Source: JALXDT01 sp964634755 (GTDB taxonomy: Bacteria; Acidobacteriota; Aminicenantia; JAMOAD01). Taken from it: 10,498 nucleotides of DNA. Under the pieces are notes generated by a model, which was not told the origin of the DNA, did no database searches, and saw only the letters and a list, made by a program, of their open reading frames with translations. The stretch lies in the NCBI GenBank assembly GCA_964634755.1, contig CAZWJH010000081.1:1-10498 (forward strand), read 5' to 3'. Position 1 is the first letter of the stretch; each line of letters starts with the position of its first letter. The position numbers and the translations under genes are program-made. Below are positions 1 through 6,710 of the stretch, in pieces.

Positions 1-12
1 CTCCTTATTATG
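1..12 (-). promoter_or_regulatory. Ribosome binding site of a gene beyond the left edge
   Basis: Read on the minus strand, the 12 bases after the TrkH-like stop codon end in AATAAGGAG, a strong Shine-Dalgarno. It should serve a gene that starts a few bases outside the window in the same direction. Given the TrkH-like gene just upstream, a TrkA/KtrA-type regulatory subunit is the natural guess, but no codon of it is visible. Confidence 0.55.
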
Positions 13-1503
13 TTAAGAATTTTTCCATGCTTTTCTGCTAAAAATTAAAATTACAGGTAGAATTTCCAGCCTTCCCGCAAGCATTCCAAAGATATATGTT
101 ATTTTTACAATGTCGGATAGTTTTGACATCTGTTCAACACTAAAGTAAAATGGTCCTATATTTCCCACAGCAGAAAACATTCCTGAAAATGATTGCCATG
201 CATTAAGCTCAGAAAAAAGAGCCGTTATCATTGCTCCTATGAAAATCAAAAATAACCATCCGAAAAACAAGCCTGTAATCCTTTTTATCTCATCTGTTGG
301 GAAAATTTTACCATTTATCACTAATTTTGAGATTGCCTTTTTGGGAAGTCTTAATCTTCGAATCTCTTTTTTGAACAATTTGAAAAGTACAGTTATTCTT
401 AAAACTTTTATCCCTCCTGCGGTTGAGCCTACGCTTCCTCCAATTAGCATCAGTATTAATATAATTTGTTTTGCAAGAGCAGGAAAGAATGTGCTATTGA
501 TATCTGTAGTTCCATATCCTGTGGTAGTGGTTATGGAAACTACTGTAAAGATAGTGTGCCTAAAGTCTGATTCAAAGTTTTTTATTGAAAAACTTTCTAT
601 ATTAACATAGTGAGACAATAGGATTAGAGATACGGATAAAAAAATAATAAGTAGAAAAACTCTGAACTCCAGATCCTTGAAAACATCTTTAATTTTTCCT
701 GTAAAAAGTTTAAAGTGAAGAAGAAAGTTTACTCCTCCCAAAAACATGAAAAATGTAATTGTATACTCTATCTCTTTATAATAATGGTAACCTGCATTTT
801 TAAAGTGCTGAATGCTGGCATCATAGGGAGAGAAGCCTCCTGTTGATAGGGTCGTTAAACTATGATTAATAGCATCAAAAAGATTCATACCAAAGATTTT
901 TAAAACAATCATTTCCAGGATAGTAAATACTCCGTAAATACTCCACAAAATTATAACCGTTTTGAAAATGCTTGGGGTAGGGCGTGCTGACTCTATTTTG
1001 TGAGATTCTGCGGAAAACAGCCTGAAGTAAGCATTGTTGGATTTGAATGTAATAGCTAAAAATAGGGTTAAAATTCCCAGACCACCAAACCATTGAATCA
1101 GACTTCTCCACAAAATAACCGATTTTGAAAGAGAGCCAATATTTGTAAATATTGTAATTCCTGTAGTTGTTAATCCGCTTACTGCTTCAAAATAGCCATC
1201 TATGAAAGATTTTCCTGTGGAAAGTGAAAATGGCAAACTTGCGAAAACAGCCAAAACAATCCAGGAAACTCCCACTATAAGCAAACTTTCTATAAAATAA
1301 ATGATGCCCTCTTTGAAAATTTTTAAAAATAAAAGTCCGAAAGAAAAGCTGAGGGCGGAAGAAATAATAAAGTATTTTGTTTGAGATGTTTCCCCTGCTA
1401 ACAGAGAATAAATGAGCGGGATGAAAAAGAATACCCCCTCTAAAATCATCAGTTTCCCTAGGTTATGAAAAACAGTATGGATAGTCCTGTTTGTCCTTCC
1501 CAA
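13..1503 (-). CDS. Trk/Ktr-type potassium uptake protein, membrane subunit (TrkH/KtrB family)
   Basis: Inner-membrane K+ (or Na+/K+) translocation subunit that normally works with a cytoplasmic nucleotide-binding partner (TrkA/KtrA). Counting from the TTG at 1503 (496 aa, close to the usual ~480), the four pore-loop filters are visible: TTTG at about 112-115, TGG at 221-223, TTTTGYG at 325-331 and GNIGP at 447-451. The conserved glycine-rich GGSVGSTAGGIKVLR segment lies at about 355-369 and GRLEILP at 477-483. About ten hydrophobic segments are present. The frame opens further to a TTG at 1560, but that codon has no Shine-Dalgarno and its TTGACA looks like a -35 box. The TTG at 1503 has GAGG 8 nt upstream, and the protein then starts just before the first membrane helix as in the family. 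The family is certain; the start is an inference. Trk versus Ktr subtype is not decided. Confidence 0.93.
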   Translation of the reverse strand: MGRTNRTIHTVFHNLGKLMILEGVFFFIPLIYSLLAGETSQTKYFIISSALSFSFGLLFLKIFKEGIIYFIESLLIVGVSWIVLAVFASLPFSLSTGKSFIDGYFEAVSGLTTTGITIFTNIGSLSKSVILWRSLIQWFGGLGILTLFLAITFKSNNAYFRLFSAESHKIESARPTPSIFKTVIILWSIYGVFTILEMIVLKIFGMNLFDAINHSLTTLSTGGFSPYDASIQHFKNAGYHYYKEIEYTITFFMFLGGVNFLLHFKLFTGKIKDVFKDLEFRVFLLIIFLSVSLILLSHYVNIESFSIKNFESDFRHTIFTVVSITTTTGYGTTDINSTFFPALAKQIILILMLIGGSVGSTAGGIKVLRITVLFKLFKKEIRRLRLPKKAISKLVINGKIFPTDEIKRITGLFFGWLFLIFIGAMITALFSELNAWQSFSGMFSAVGNIGPFYFSVEQMSKLSDIVKITYIFGMLAGRLEILPVILIFSRKAWKNS

Positions 1504-1531
1504 TCTTTTTACCTCATTTTTCTTATAAATT

Positions 1532-1560
1532 AGATTATTATTCTTTAAGTAGTTTGTCAA
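1532..1560 (-). promoter_or_regulatory. Candidate promoter for the TrkH-like gene
   Basis: On the minus strand a perfect TTGACA (-35) occupies 1560-1555. Possible -10 boxes are AATAAT at 1539-1534 (5/6 match, 15-nt spacer) or TAATCT at 1537-1532 (3/6 match, 17-nt spacer). Transcription would start near 1525, upstream of the GAGG ribosome binding site and of the TTG at 1503. This supports the shorter start for the transporter. AT-rich sequence produces such matches by chance, so confidence is modest. Confidence 0.4.
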
Positions 1561-1602
1561 GAAATGAGCTTTAAGATTTGGGGTAGTAGATGATTAAATA
1601 GA

Positions 1603-1640
1603 TTTTATGTTTTTAATTATTAAGGTATAATAATTCAATG
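1603..1640 (+). promoter_or_regulatory. Candidate promoter and inverted repeat at the head of the eight-gene block
   Basis: A perfect TATAAT lies at 1626-1631 with a weak -35 (TTTTAT, 1603-1608; 17-nt spacer). Start of transcription would then fall at about the A of the ATG at 1638, giving a leaderless mRNA. The same bases form a perfect 8-bp inverted repeat: AATTATTA (1615-1622), a 5-nt spacer AGGTA, then TAATAATT (1628-1635). It could be an operator over the -10 box, or a weak RNA hairpin with AGG in its loop. No conventional Shine-Dalgarno lies at normal distance from the ATG (AAGG at 1622-1625 is 12 nt away). Confidence 0.35.
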
Positions 1641-2093
1641 GCATACTTTATTGATGGAAATAATCTTATTGGAGCGATAAAAAAAGAGAGAGTCGGAAAG
1701 CCTGAAGCAAGGTACTGGCTTGCTTATTATATAAAAAAGTTTCAAAAAAAGAGGAGATCAAAAGTCGTACTTTTCTTTGATGGACCGATAGATTATGATC
1801 TTTTGAGTATAAGTGAGAATATAGAGATTATATTTTCCGTGGAAAAAGAGGCTGATATTTTAATAAAAGAGAGAATTAATAAGATGAGGTACAGAAAAGA
1901 TCTTTTTGTTATATCTGCTGATAATGATTTAATATACTATGCGAGGAAGAAGGGGGCAAAGATAATTAACCCCTATAGATTTTTTAACTATATGTTGCTT
2001 TTCCTTGAAAATGAGACAGAAAAACCGTGTGAAAAATTAACCGAAGATGAGGTAAAATTATGGGAAAATCTATTCAGACGAAAACTAAAATAG
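1638..2093 (+). CDS. NYN/PIN-like domain protein (YacP-related putative ribonuclease)
   Basis: A 151-aa single-domain protein that starts directly with the nuclease fold. The acidic residues expected of a PIN-like metal site are visible: D6 in FIDGNN, D48 in FFDGP, E71 and D73 in EADILI, and D95/D97 in SADNDL. NYN proteins of this kind (YacP/Rae1 type) are mostly RNA endonucleases; the substrate here is unknown. The ATG at 1638 is chosen because the catalytic DGNN motif follows five residues later, as in relatives. It is the first gene of the co-directional block and overlaps the next gene by 34 nt. No membrane segment or signal peptide is seen. Fold assignment is fairly secure; RNase activity is inferred from the family. 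Confidence 0.8.
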   Translation: MAYFIDGNNLIGAIKKERVGKPEARYWLAYYIKKFQKKRRSKVVLFFDGPIDYDLLSISENIEIIFSVEKEADILIKERINKMRYRKDLFVISADNDLIYYARKKGAKIINPYRFFNYMLLFLENETEKPCEKLTEDEVKLWENLFRRKLK

Positions 2094-2866
2094 GGATTAT
2101 AGGAGCCGGAAAGGTAGGGACCTCATTGGCTTTGTCTTTCGATAAGAGAAAAAACAACGTATATTTTTACTCCTATCATTATAATAATGAAATTTCAGGG
2201 GTTATTGCAATAAAAGAGTTTTCAGAGTTTGTGAATATTGCGGAGATTATAATTATTGCTGTAAAGGATGAACAAATTGTTTCTATGGTTGAAAAGCTGG
2301 AGAGATTAAAACCCGCAGATAAGCTTATTTTTCACCTTTCAGGTTTTCACTCTTCAAAAATTTTTGGCTCTCTTTCAGAAAGAAATATTGTAGGCTGTTT
2401 CCATCCGATTTTCCCTTTTAGTGAAAAATTTATTAATATTAAAAACAAAAAAATTTATGCTGATGTGGAGGGAGGGCGAAGATTTGTTAAAAGAGTGAAA
2501 TTTCTTTTCAGGGATTTTAAAGATATAACTTTGTTTGAAATAAATCCTGATGATAGACCTCTTTTTCACCTTGGTTTGACTTTAATTTCAAATTACCCCC
2601 TTTTTGTGATCGAAGCAGGAAAGGAAATAATGGGGAGTGTTGTTTGTAAAACATTGTTAAGGGAAATTTCAGAATCTTTATTAAAAAACAGTGTGGAAAA
2701 TTATTTCAAGTTTGGCAAAATAAGCGGTCCTCTTTTGAGGGGCGATGATGATATTGTTAAAAAAGAGCTTAATTCCCTTAATGAAGGGGAATTAAAGAGT
2801 ATTGTTGATGGTATAATAAAGCTTTCTAAAAGAATTAAGGAGTATAAGGATGGAAATAAAGGATAG
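2060..2866 (+). CDS. Rossmann-like / DUF2520 domain protein, putative NAD(P)-dependent oxidoreductase
   Basis: A 268-aa cytoplasmic protein with an N-terminal Rossmann fold: GIIGAGKVG with G15, G17 and G20 of the GxGxxG dinucleotide loop. Further DUF2520-type signatures follow: HLSG at about 92-95, FHPIFPF at 114-120 (the family's HP motif) and GPLLRGD at 223-229 in the C-terminal helical domain. It resembles ketopantoate reductase and F420-dependent NADP reductase relatives, but the reaction of DUF2520 proteins is not established. The ATG at 2060 has GAGGT (2049-2053) 6 nt upstream, so it starts inside the preceding gene (34-nt overlap). Its own end overlaps pyrF by 17 nt. No pantothenate gene, a neighbour of some relatives, is visible here. 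Confidence 0.8.
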   Translation: MGKSIQTKTKIGIIGAGKVGTSLALSFDKRKNNVYFYSYHYNNEISGVIAIKEFSEFVNIAEIIIIAVKDEQIVSMVEKLERLKPADKLIFHLSGFHSSKIFGSLSERNIVGCFHPIFPFSEKFINIKNKKIYADVEGGRRFVKRVKFLFRDFKDITLFEINPDDRPLFHLGLTLISNYPLFVIEAGKEIMGSVVCKTLLREISESLLKNSVENYFKFGKISGPLLRGDDDIVKKELNSLNEGELKSIVDGIIKLSKRIKEYKDGNKG

Positions 2867-3542
2867 GATTTTTGTTGCTCTTGATGTTTCAGAAAAAAGG
2901 TTTTATGAGTTGTTTGAATGTTTAAAAACAGCAACTCACTTTAAGATAGGTTTCCCTCTTTTTTTAAAAATTGGTAAAAAGGGAATAGATCTTTTAAAAG
3001 AGAGAGGGAAAAAGGTGTTTCTTGATTTTAAATTTTTTGATATACCAAACACAATGTCTGAATCAGCAAAATCTATTATTGAACTTGGGGCCGATTTTTT
3101 TACTGTTCACCTTTCCTCTGGTTATGAGCACCTTAAAAGGGTAACAGAGATTGTTAAGGAGTATGGAGAGGGGAAGGTTAAAGTTTTGGGTGTTTCTGTT
3201 TTAACATCTTTTAGTGAAGAGACTTTAAAGGAAATAAATATAAATTCTGATATTATCTCTCAAGTATTACACCTCGCCGAAATAGGTAAAAAAGCCGGAG
3301 TTGATGGTATAGTTTCATCTCCCAAGGAGCTTGAGCATCTGAGAAAGAATTTTGGTAATGAGCTTTTTTATGTAACTCCAGGTATAAGACCTTCCTGGGC
3401 ACTTAAGGATGATCAAAAGAGGGTTATGAGTTTTTCCGAAGCAATTGAAAAAGGCGCTGATTATGTTGTAATAGGAAGGCCTATTACAAAAGCTGAAAAT
3501 CCTGAGAGCGCTTTTAAAAGAATTATTGAAGGGGTTTTATGA
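2850..3542 (+). CDS. pyrF: Orotidine 5'-phosphate decarboxylase
   Basis: It catalyses the last step of de novo UMP synthesis, decarboxylating OMP in the cytoplasm. The 230-aa length is that of the short bacterial class. The catalytic Asp-Lys-Asp array is intact: D59, K61 and D64 in the DFKFFDIPNT motif, with K32 (FKIG) and D12 (ALD) upstream. The phosphate-binding end is also present: TPGIRP at 176-181 and GRPIT at 209-213. A strong AAGGAG lies at 2837-2842, 7 nt before the ATG. The start overlaps the preceding gene by 17 nt, and its TGA overlaps the next ATG in an ATGA junction. No other pyrimidine genes are in the window. I see no attenuator or regulatory element specific to it. Confidence 0.97.
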   Translation: MEIKDRIFVALDVSEKRFYELFECLKTATHFKIGFPLFLKIGKKGIDLLKERGKKVFLDFKFFDIPNTMSESAKSIIELGADFFTVHLSSGYEHLKRVTEIVKEYGEGKVKVLGVSVLTSFSEETLKEININSDIISQVLHLAEIGKKAGVDGIVSSPKELEHLRKNFGNELFYVTPGIRPSWALKDDQKRVMSFSEAIEKGADYVVIGRPITKAENPESAFKRIIEGVL

Positions 3543-4477
3543 AGAAAAAGCTTTTTTTGTTATTTAAAATATTGTTCAGTTTTACTGTAATATATTACAT
3601 AATTTCTTACAAAGCGCCTATCAATCAGATTATCAAGATTTTAAAAAGCTCCAACTTGTTGCTTTTGCTTTTTGCCTTTTCTCTTCATGCAATAGGAATA
3701 TATATAAGTGCTGTTCGATGGGGTATAATCATAAAGGGGCAGAGAGAGGGGGAGCACCCGGGAGTGTTTAATCTTGTGAAATTTTATCTGGTCGCAGGTT
3801 TTTTTAATCTTTTTTTACCTACAAGGTTCGGAGGGGATATTGCAAGAATTATTGATTCCAGAGACTCTGTCAAAAGTTATACGAAGTCATTTTCTGTGAT
3901 TCTTGTGGAAAGAATAAACGGTACTTTTATCCTTTTTCTATTTTCTTTTATCTCTTCTTTATATTATGTTTTAGAGGGAAATGGTTCTCCGATTTATATT
4001 TTAGGATTTATTTTCGGGGGGGTAGGTGTTCTGGGAACAATTATATTTTTTTCTCCTCTTTTTAGTGAAATAATAAAGATTTTTAAATTTCTTCCCCGGA
4101 AAATTTATTTAAAGCTTAAAGAGATGGAAGAAAGTGTAAAGGATGTAAGAAGTAAGGAAAAAACGCTTTTAAAAATCACCTTTCTTTCGCTTATTCTTCA
4201 GATAAATGTAATTATTCATTATTATTTGATTGGACTTGCAATTAATCTTAAGATTCCCTTTTTTGATTATTTTGTTTTTATTCCCATTATTTTAATAATA
4301 CTTATACTTCCTGTTTCAATCAATGGAATTGGTTTAAGAGATATTAGTCTTGTTGAGGCTTTTAAGAATTTCGGAGTACAAGCATCCGCTGCTGTAGCAT
4401 TTTCCACTATTGATCTAATTTTTATGATTTTATTGGGAATAATAGGTGGCTTAATATTTGCTTTTAGAAAAAAATGA
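3539..4477 (+). CDS. Flippase-like integral membrane protein (lysylphosphatidylglycerol synthase TM / UPF0104 family)
   Basis: A 312-aa polytopic protein with about seven to eight hydrophobic segments. Family landmarks: RW at 60-61, FLPTRFGGD at 92-100, ER at 124-125, and PVSINGIGLRD ending at about 268 (the P-x-GxGxRE-like motif with D in place of E). Proteins of this fold are the membrane half of MprF and stand-alone relatives near glycosyltransferase genes, where they are thought to move or bind lipid-linked substrates. The soluble synthase half of MprF is absent, so lysyl-PG synthesis is not implied. GAAGGGG lies just upstream of the ATG. Both ends overlap neighbours by 4 nt (ATGA). Its place just before the cell-wall genes suggests an envelope lipid or glycan role; the substrate is unknown. 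Confidence 0.8.
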   Translation: MKKKLFLLFKILFSFTVIYYIISYKAPINQIIKILKSSNLLLLLFAFSLHAIGIYISAVRWGIIIKGQREGEHPGVFNLVKFYLVAGFFNLFLPTRFGGDIARIIDSRDSVKSYTKSFSVILVERINGTFILFLFSFISSLYYVLEGNGSPIYILGFIFGGVGVLGTIIFFSPLFSEIIKIFKFLPRKIYLKLKEMEESVKDVRSKEKTLLKITFLSLILQINVIIHYYLIGLAINLKIPFFDYFVFIPIILIILILPVSINGIGLRDISLVEAFKNFGVQASAAVAFSTIDLIFMILLGIIGGLIFAFRKK

Positions 4478-5619
4478 AAAAAATAATCAGTACTTTATTA
4501 CTTATCTTCTTTAGCTATTTTTTGATAGGAAAAGAGGACCCTAAAAAGCTTAAACAAGAAATTGAAAGACTTACTAAATTAATATCATCCTTAAATGTTG
4601 AGGCTAAGGATGTTATGACCGAGATAGAGAAATTGGATTTGGAGATTTTGAACGCAGAAAAAAAGATTAATTATATTAGATATCAGCTTTCAAGTATTAG
4701 AAAAGAGATTAAAGAAACTGAGATGAGATTGGATTCCTTAAATGAAGAGCTTAAAAACAAGAGAAGAAGTCTTAAGAAAGCCTTTGTCCTTCTTTATGAA
4801 AACAGAAATTCAAGTCCTTTGGAGCTTTATTTTGCCGGGAAAGACATTCTTTCCGTTGTTGAAAATATAAATTTCTTGAAAATAGTTTCCAATAAAATTT
4901 ACAAGCAATATAGTGTTTACAAAGAAATCATTAAAGAGATAGAAAAAGAGAAAAAGACTTTGAAAGAAAAGGAAAAAAGAAAGGCAAAGATGTTAGTGGA
5001 GAGGAAAAAAGCTTGGACCTTGTACCTTAACAAAAAGAATGAGAAAAAAAGGAAGATTAAGAAGATTTTAAAGAAAAGAAAAAATTATCTTAATCTTTTA
5101 AAGATAAAGAAAAAGGAGCTTGAAAAAATAACACACATTATTAAAAAGGAGACAAATATAAGCAGACCTGATTTTAGCAAATTATCTCCATTTTATTCTT
5201 TAAAGGGAGAGTTAATTTGGCCAATAAGAGGAAGGATTGTCGAAAAATTTGGAATAAAAAGGCATCCGAAGTATAATATAAAGTTAAAGTCCAATGGTAT
5301 TGAGATAAAACCAAGGAGAAATTTTGAGAAAGTGAGAGCAGTGTATGATGGTGTAATTGTATATGCAGGTTATGTTAAGTCTTATGGTAATACCGTGATA
5401 ATAGAGCATCCGGGTAAATATTACACTCTTTATTCGCATCTAAAGGACATCTTTGTTGAGAAAAATAAGATTGTAAAAAAAGGAGAAGTTATAGGGGTGA
5501 CCGGAAACACAGGAGTTAGAGAGTATGACTCTTTATATTTCTCTATTAGAAAGGGAGTTACCCCTCTTAATCCTATGAAATGGCTAAAACCTTTGAAAAA
5601 AAGGAGAAGGAGAAGATGA
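4474..5619 (+). CDS. EnvC-like murein hydrolase activator with degenerate LytM (M23) domain
   Basis: A 381-aa exported protein: N-terminal signal peptide (about residues 1-19), a long Lys/Glu-rich coiled coil (about 22-225), then an M23/LytM-like domain (about 245-370). In E. coli, EnvC binds FtsEX and activates cell-wall amidases at division. The LytM fold is recognisable (YDGVIVYAG at 291-299, YSHL at 320-323, GVTGNTG at 341-347, NPMKWL near the end). However, the zinc residues are gone: the HxGxD motif reads SNGIE (273-277) and the HLH motif reads SLY (353-355). This fits an amidase regulator rather than an active endopeptidase. There is no Shine-Dalgarno; translation is probably coupled through the ATGA overlap with the previous gene. 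The C-terminus is an unusual KKRRRRR. No amidase gene is in the window. Confidence 0.88.
   Translation: MKKIISTLLLIFFSYFLIGKEDPKKLKQEIERLTKLISSLNVEAKDVMTEIEKLDLEILNAEKKINYIRYQLSSIRKEIKETEMRLDSLNEELKNKRRSLKKAFVLLYENRNSSPLELYFAGKDILSVVENINFLKIVSNKIYKQYSVYKEIIKEIEKEKKTLKEKEKRKAKMLVERKKAWTLYLNKKNEKKRKIKKILKKRKNYLNLLKIKKKELEKITHIIKKETNISRPDFSKLSPFYSLKGELIWPIRGRIVEKFGIKRHPKYNIKLKSNGIEIKPRRNFEKVRAVYDGVIVYAGYVKSYGNTVIIEHPGKYYTLYSHLKDIFVEKNKIVKKGEVIGVTGNTGVREYDSLYFSIRKGVTPLNPMKWLKPLKKRRRRR
5601..5615 (+). promoter_or_regulatory. Ribosome binding site that fixes the S41-like start
   Basis: The purine run AAGGAGAAGGAGAAG ends immediately before the ATG at 5616 and contains two GGAG cores, at 5603-5606 and 5609-5612. 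Nothing comparable precedes the in-frame ATG at 5580. The same bases encode most of the Arg tail of the EnvC-like protein. Confidence 0.7.
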
Positions 5620-6710
5620 AAAAAAACATAGTGTTTTACTCCATAGCATTTTTTCTTGTGGGAGCAGCTACTTTTGTTACTGTTAATAAAGAGAAGATTT
5701 TTCAAAAAAAGGAAAAGACCTATGATAGTGTTGAGATGGTCGCGCATGCTGCGGCATTAATAAAAACAAAATATGTAGATGAGGTAAAACCCGAGAGGGT
5801 ATTTGACGGAGCTTTGTTGAAAATGGGAGAGTATCTTGATTTTCTGTCTTCTTATCTGTCAAAAGCTGAGTCTGAAAAACTTAGAAACATAAAGAAAATG
5901 GGGTATACAGGAGTAAAATTCGTAAAGCAGTATGGTTTTCCAATTGTAACCAATGTTTTGCCTTCTTTAAAAGATAAAGTAAAAAAAGGGGATATAATAA
6001 AAGTTGTGAATGGAAAATCCACCTTTAATATCCCTTACGCTGTTGTTAAGTATATGTTAACGAATCTTCCGGGAAAGGAAATAAATGTTGTATTTATGAG
6101 GGGAGAAGAGCGAAAAAGAATAAAATTAAAATTAAAAGTACTTTCAGATAATTATGTAATTAAAAGAGAGAATGGATGGACTGTTGTAACACCTCTATTT
6201 TTAAATAGTGAGAAAACTATTGAAACACTATTATCCGAAATTAAGAGAGATAAAAAAATCATTGTGGATTTAAGAGCTTTTTATTATATCTCCAATCAAA
6301 CTGTTTTTAAGGTGGTTAAATATTTTATAAGGAAACCTGTAAACATAACTTTTGATCTTAATTCGGGGGCAAAATCAATAAGAATAAAACCTGTAAATTA
6401 TTTGAATTATAATAAGCTTATTTTAATTACTGATTATCAAACAATGGAAGAGGCAGAGCTTTTTGCATCCATAGCTAAAAAATCCGGAGTAAAAATTGTC
6501 GGAGGAAAAACTCCGGGAGAGTGCGGTTTAATGTATACAATTAATTATAAAGATGGCACAAAATTTATGGTTCTTACAGGTGTAATAAATGAGCTTTACA
6601 AAAAGGGAATAGAGCCTGATCTTAAGTTGAAAAGCAAAGAGATTAAAAAATTTTTAATAAATCCGGAGAAATACTTAAATGGCCAGAAGGAAAAAACAAA
6701 AAACAAATGA
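5616..6710 (+). CDS. S41-family (CtpA-like) protein with catalytic Ser and Lys apparently lost
   Basis: A 364-aa protein anchored or secreted through an N-terminal hydrophobic segment (about residues 5-23). Family layout is clear: helical region with LDFLSSYL at about 74-81, a PDZ domain at about 95-175 (KKGDIIKVVNG), then the S41 core and a GIEPD motif near the end. Where active C-terminal processing proteases have xASAS-E around the nucleophile, this protein reads TMEEAE (276-281). Where they have FGKG with the catalytic Lys, it reads PGECG (300-304). It therefore looks like a pseudoprotease that may bind peptides through its PDZ domain. I chose the ATG at 5616 over the in-frame ATG at 5580: it has GGAGAAGGAG directly upstream, an ATGA overlap with the previous stop, and puts the hydrophobic segment at the N-terminus. 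Its end overlaps the next gene by 32 nt. Confidence 0.85.
   Translation: MKKNIVFYSIAFFLVGAATFVTVNKEKIFQKKEKTYDSVEMVAHAAALIKTKYVDEVKPERVFDGALLKMGEYLDFLSSYLSKAESEKLRNIKKMGYTGVKFVKQYGFPIVTNVLPSLKDKVKKGDIIKVVNGKSTFNIPYAVVKYMLTNLPGKEINVVFMRGEERKRIKLKLKVLSDNYVIKRENGWTVVTPLFLNSEKTIETLLSEIKRDKKIIVDLRAFYYISNQTVFKVVKYFIRKPVNITFDLNSGAKSIRIKPVNYLNYNKLILITDYQTMEEAELFASIAKKSGVKIVGGKTPGECGLMYTINYKDGTKFMVLTGVINELYKKGIEPDLKLKSKEIKKFLINPEKYLNGQKEKTKNK

Noticed and set aside
239..610. Plus-strand open frame of 123 codons
   Set aside because: It lies entirely antisense to the TrkH-like gene, whose filter motifs are clear, and shows no family feature of its own.
3539..4477. MprF lysylphosphatidylglycerol synthase
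   Set aside because: Only the membrane flippase-like part is present; at 312 aa there is no room for the C-terminal aminoacyl-transferase domain.
5580..5615. ATG at 5580 as start of the S41-like gene
   Set aside because: It lacks a ribosome binding site and would add twelve charged residues ahead of the membrane segment, while the ATG at 5616 has a strong Shine-Dalgarno and an ATGA overlap.
4474..5619. Active M23 zinc endopeptidase
   Set aside because: The residues aligned with both zinc-binding motifs (HxGxD and HLH) are replaced, so an EnvC-type regulator fits better.
5430..5747. Minus-strand open frame of 105 codons across the EnvC/S41 junction
   Set aside because: It is opposite two well-supported genes, and its hydrophobic, Phe/Leu-rich translation is what Lys/Glu-rich coding sequence gives when read backwards.
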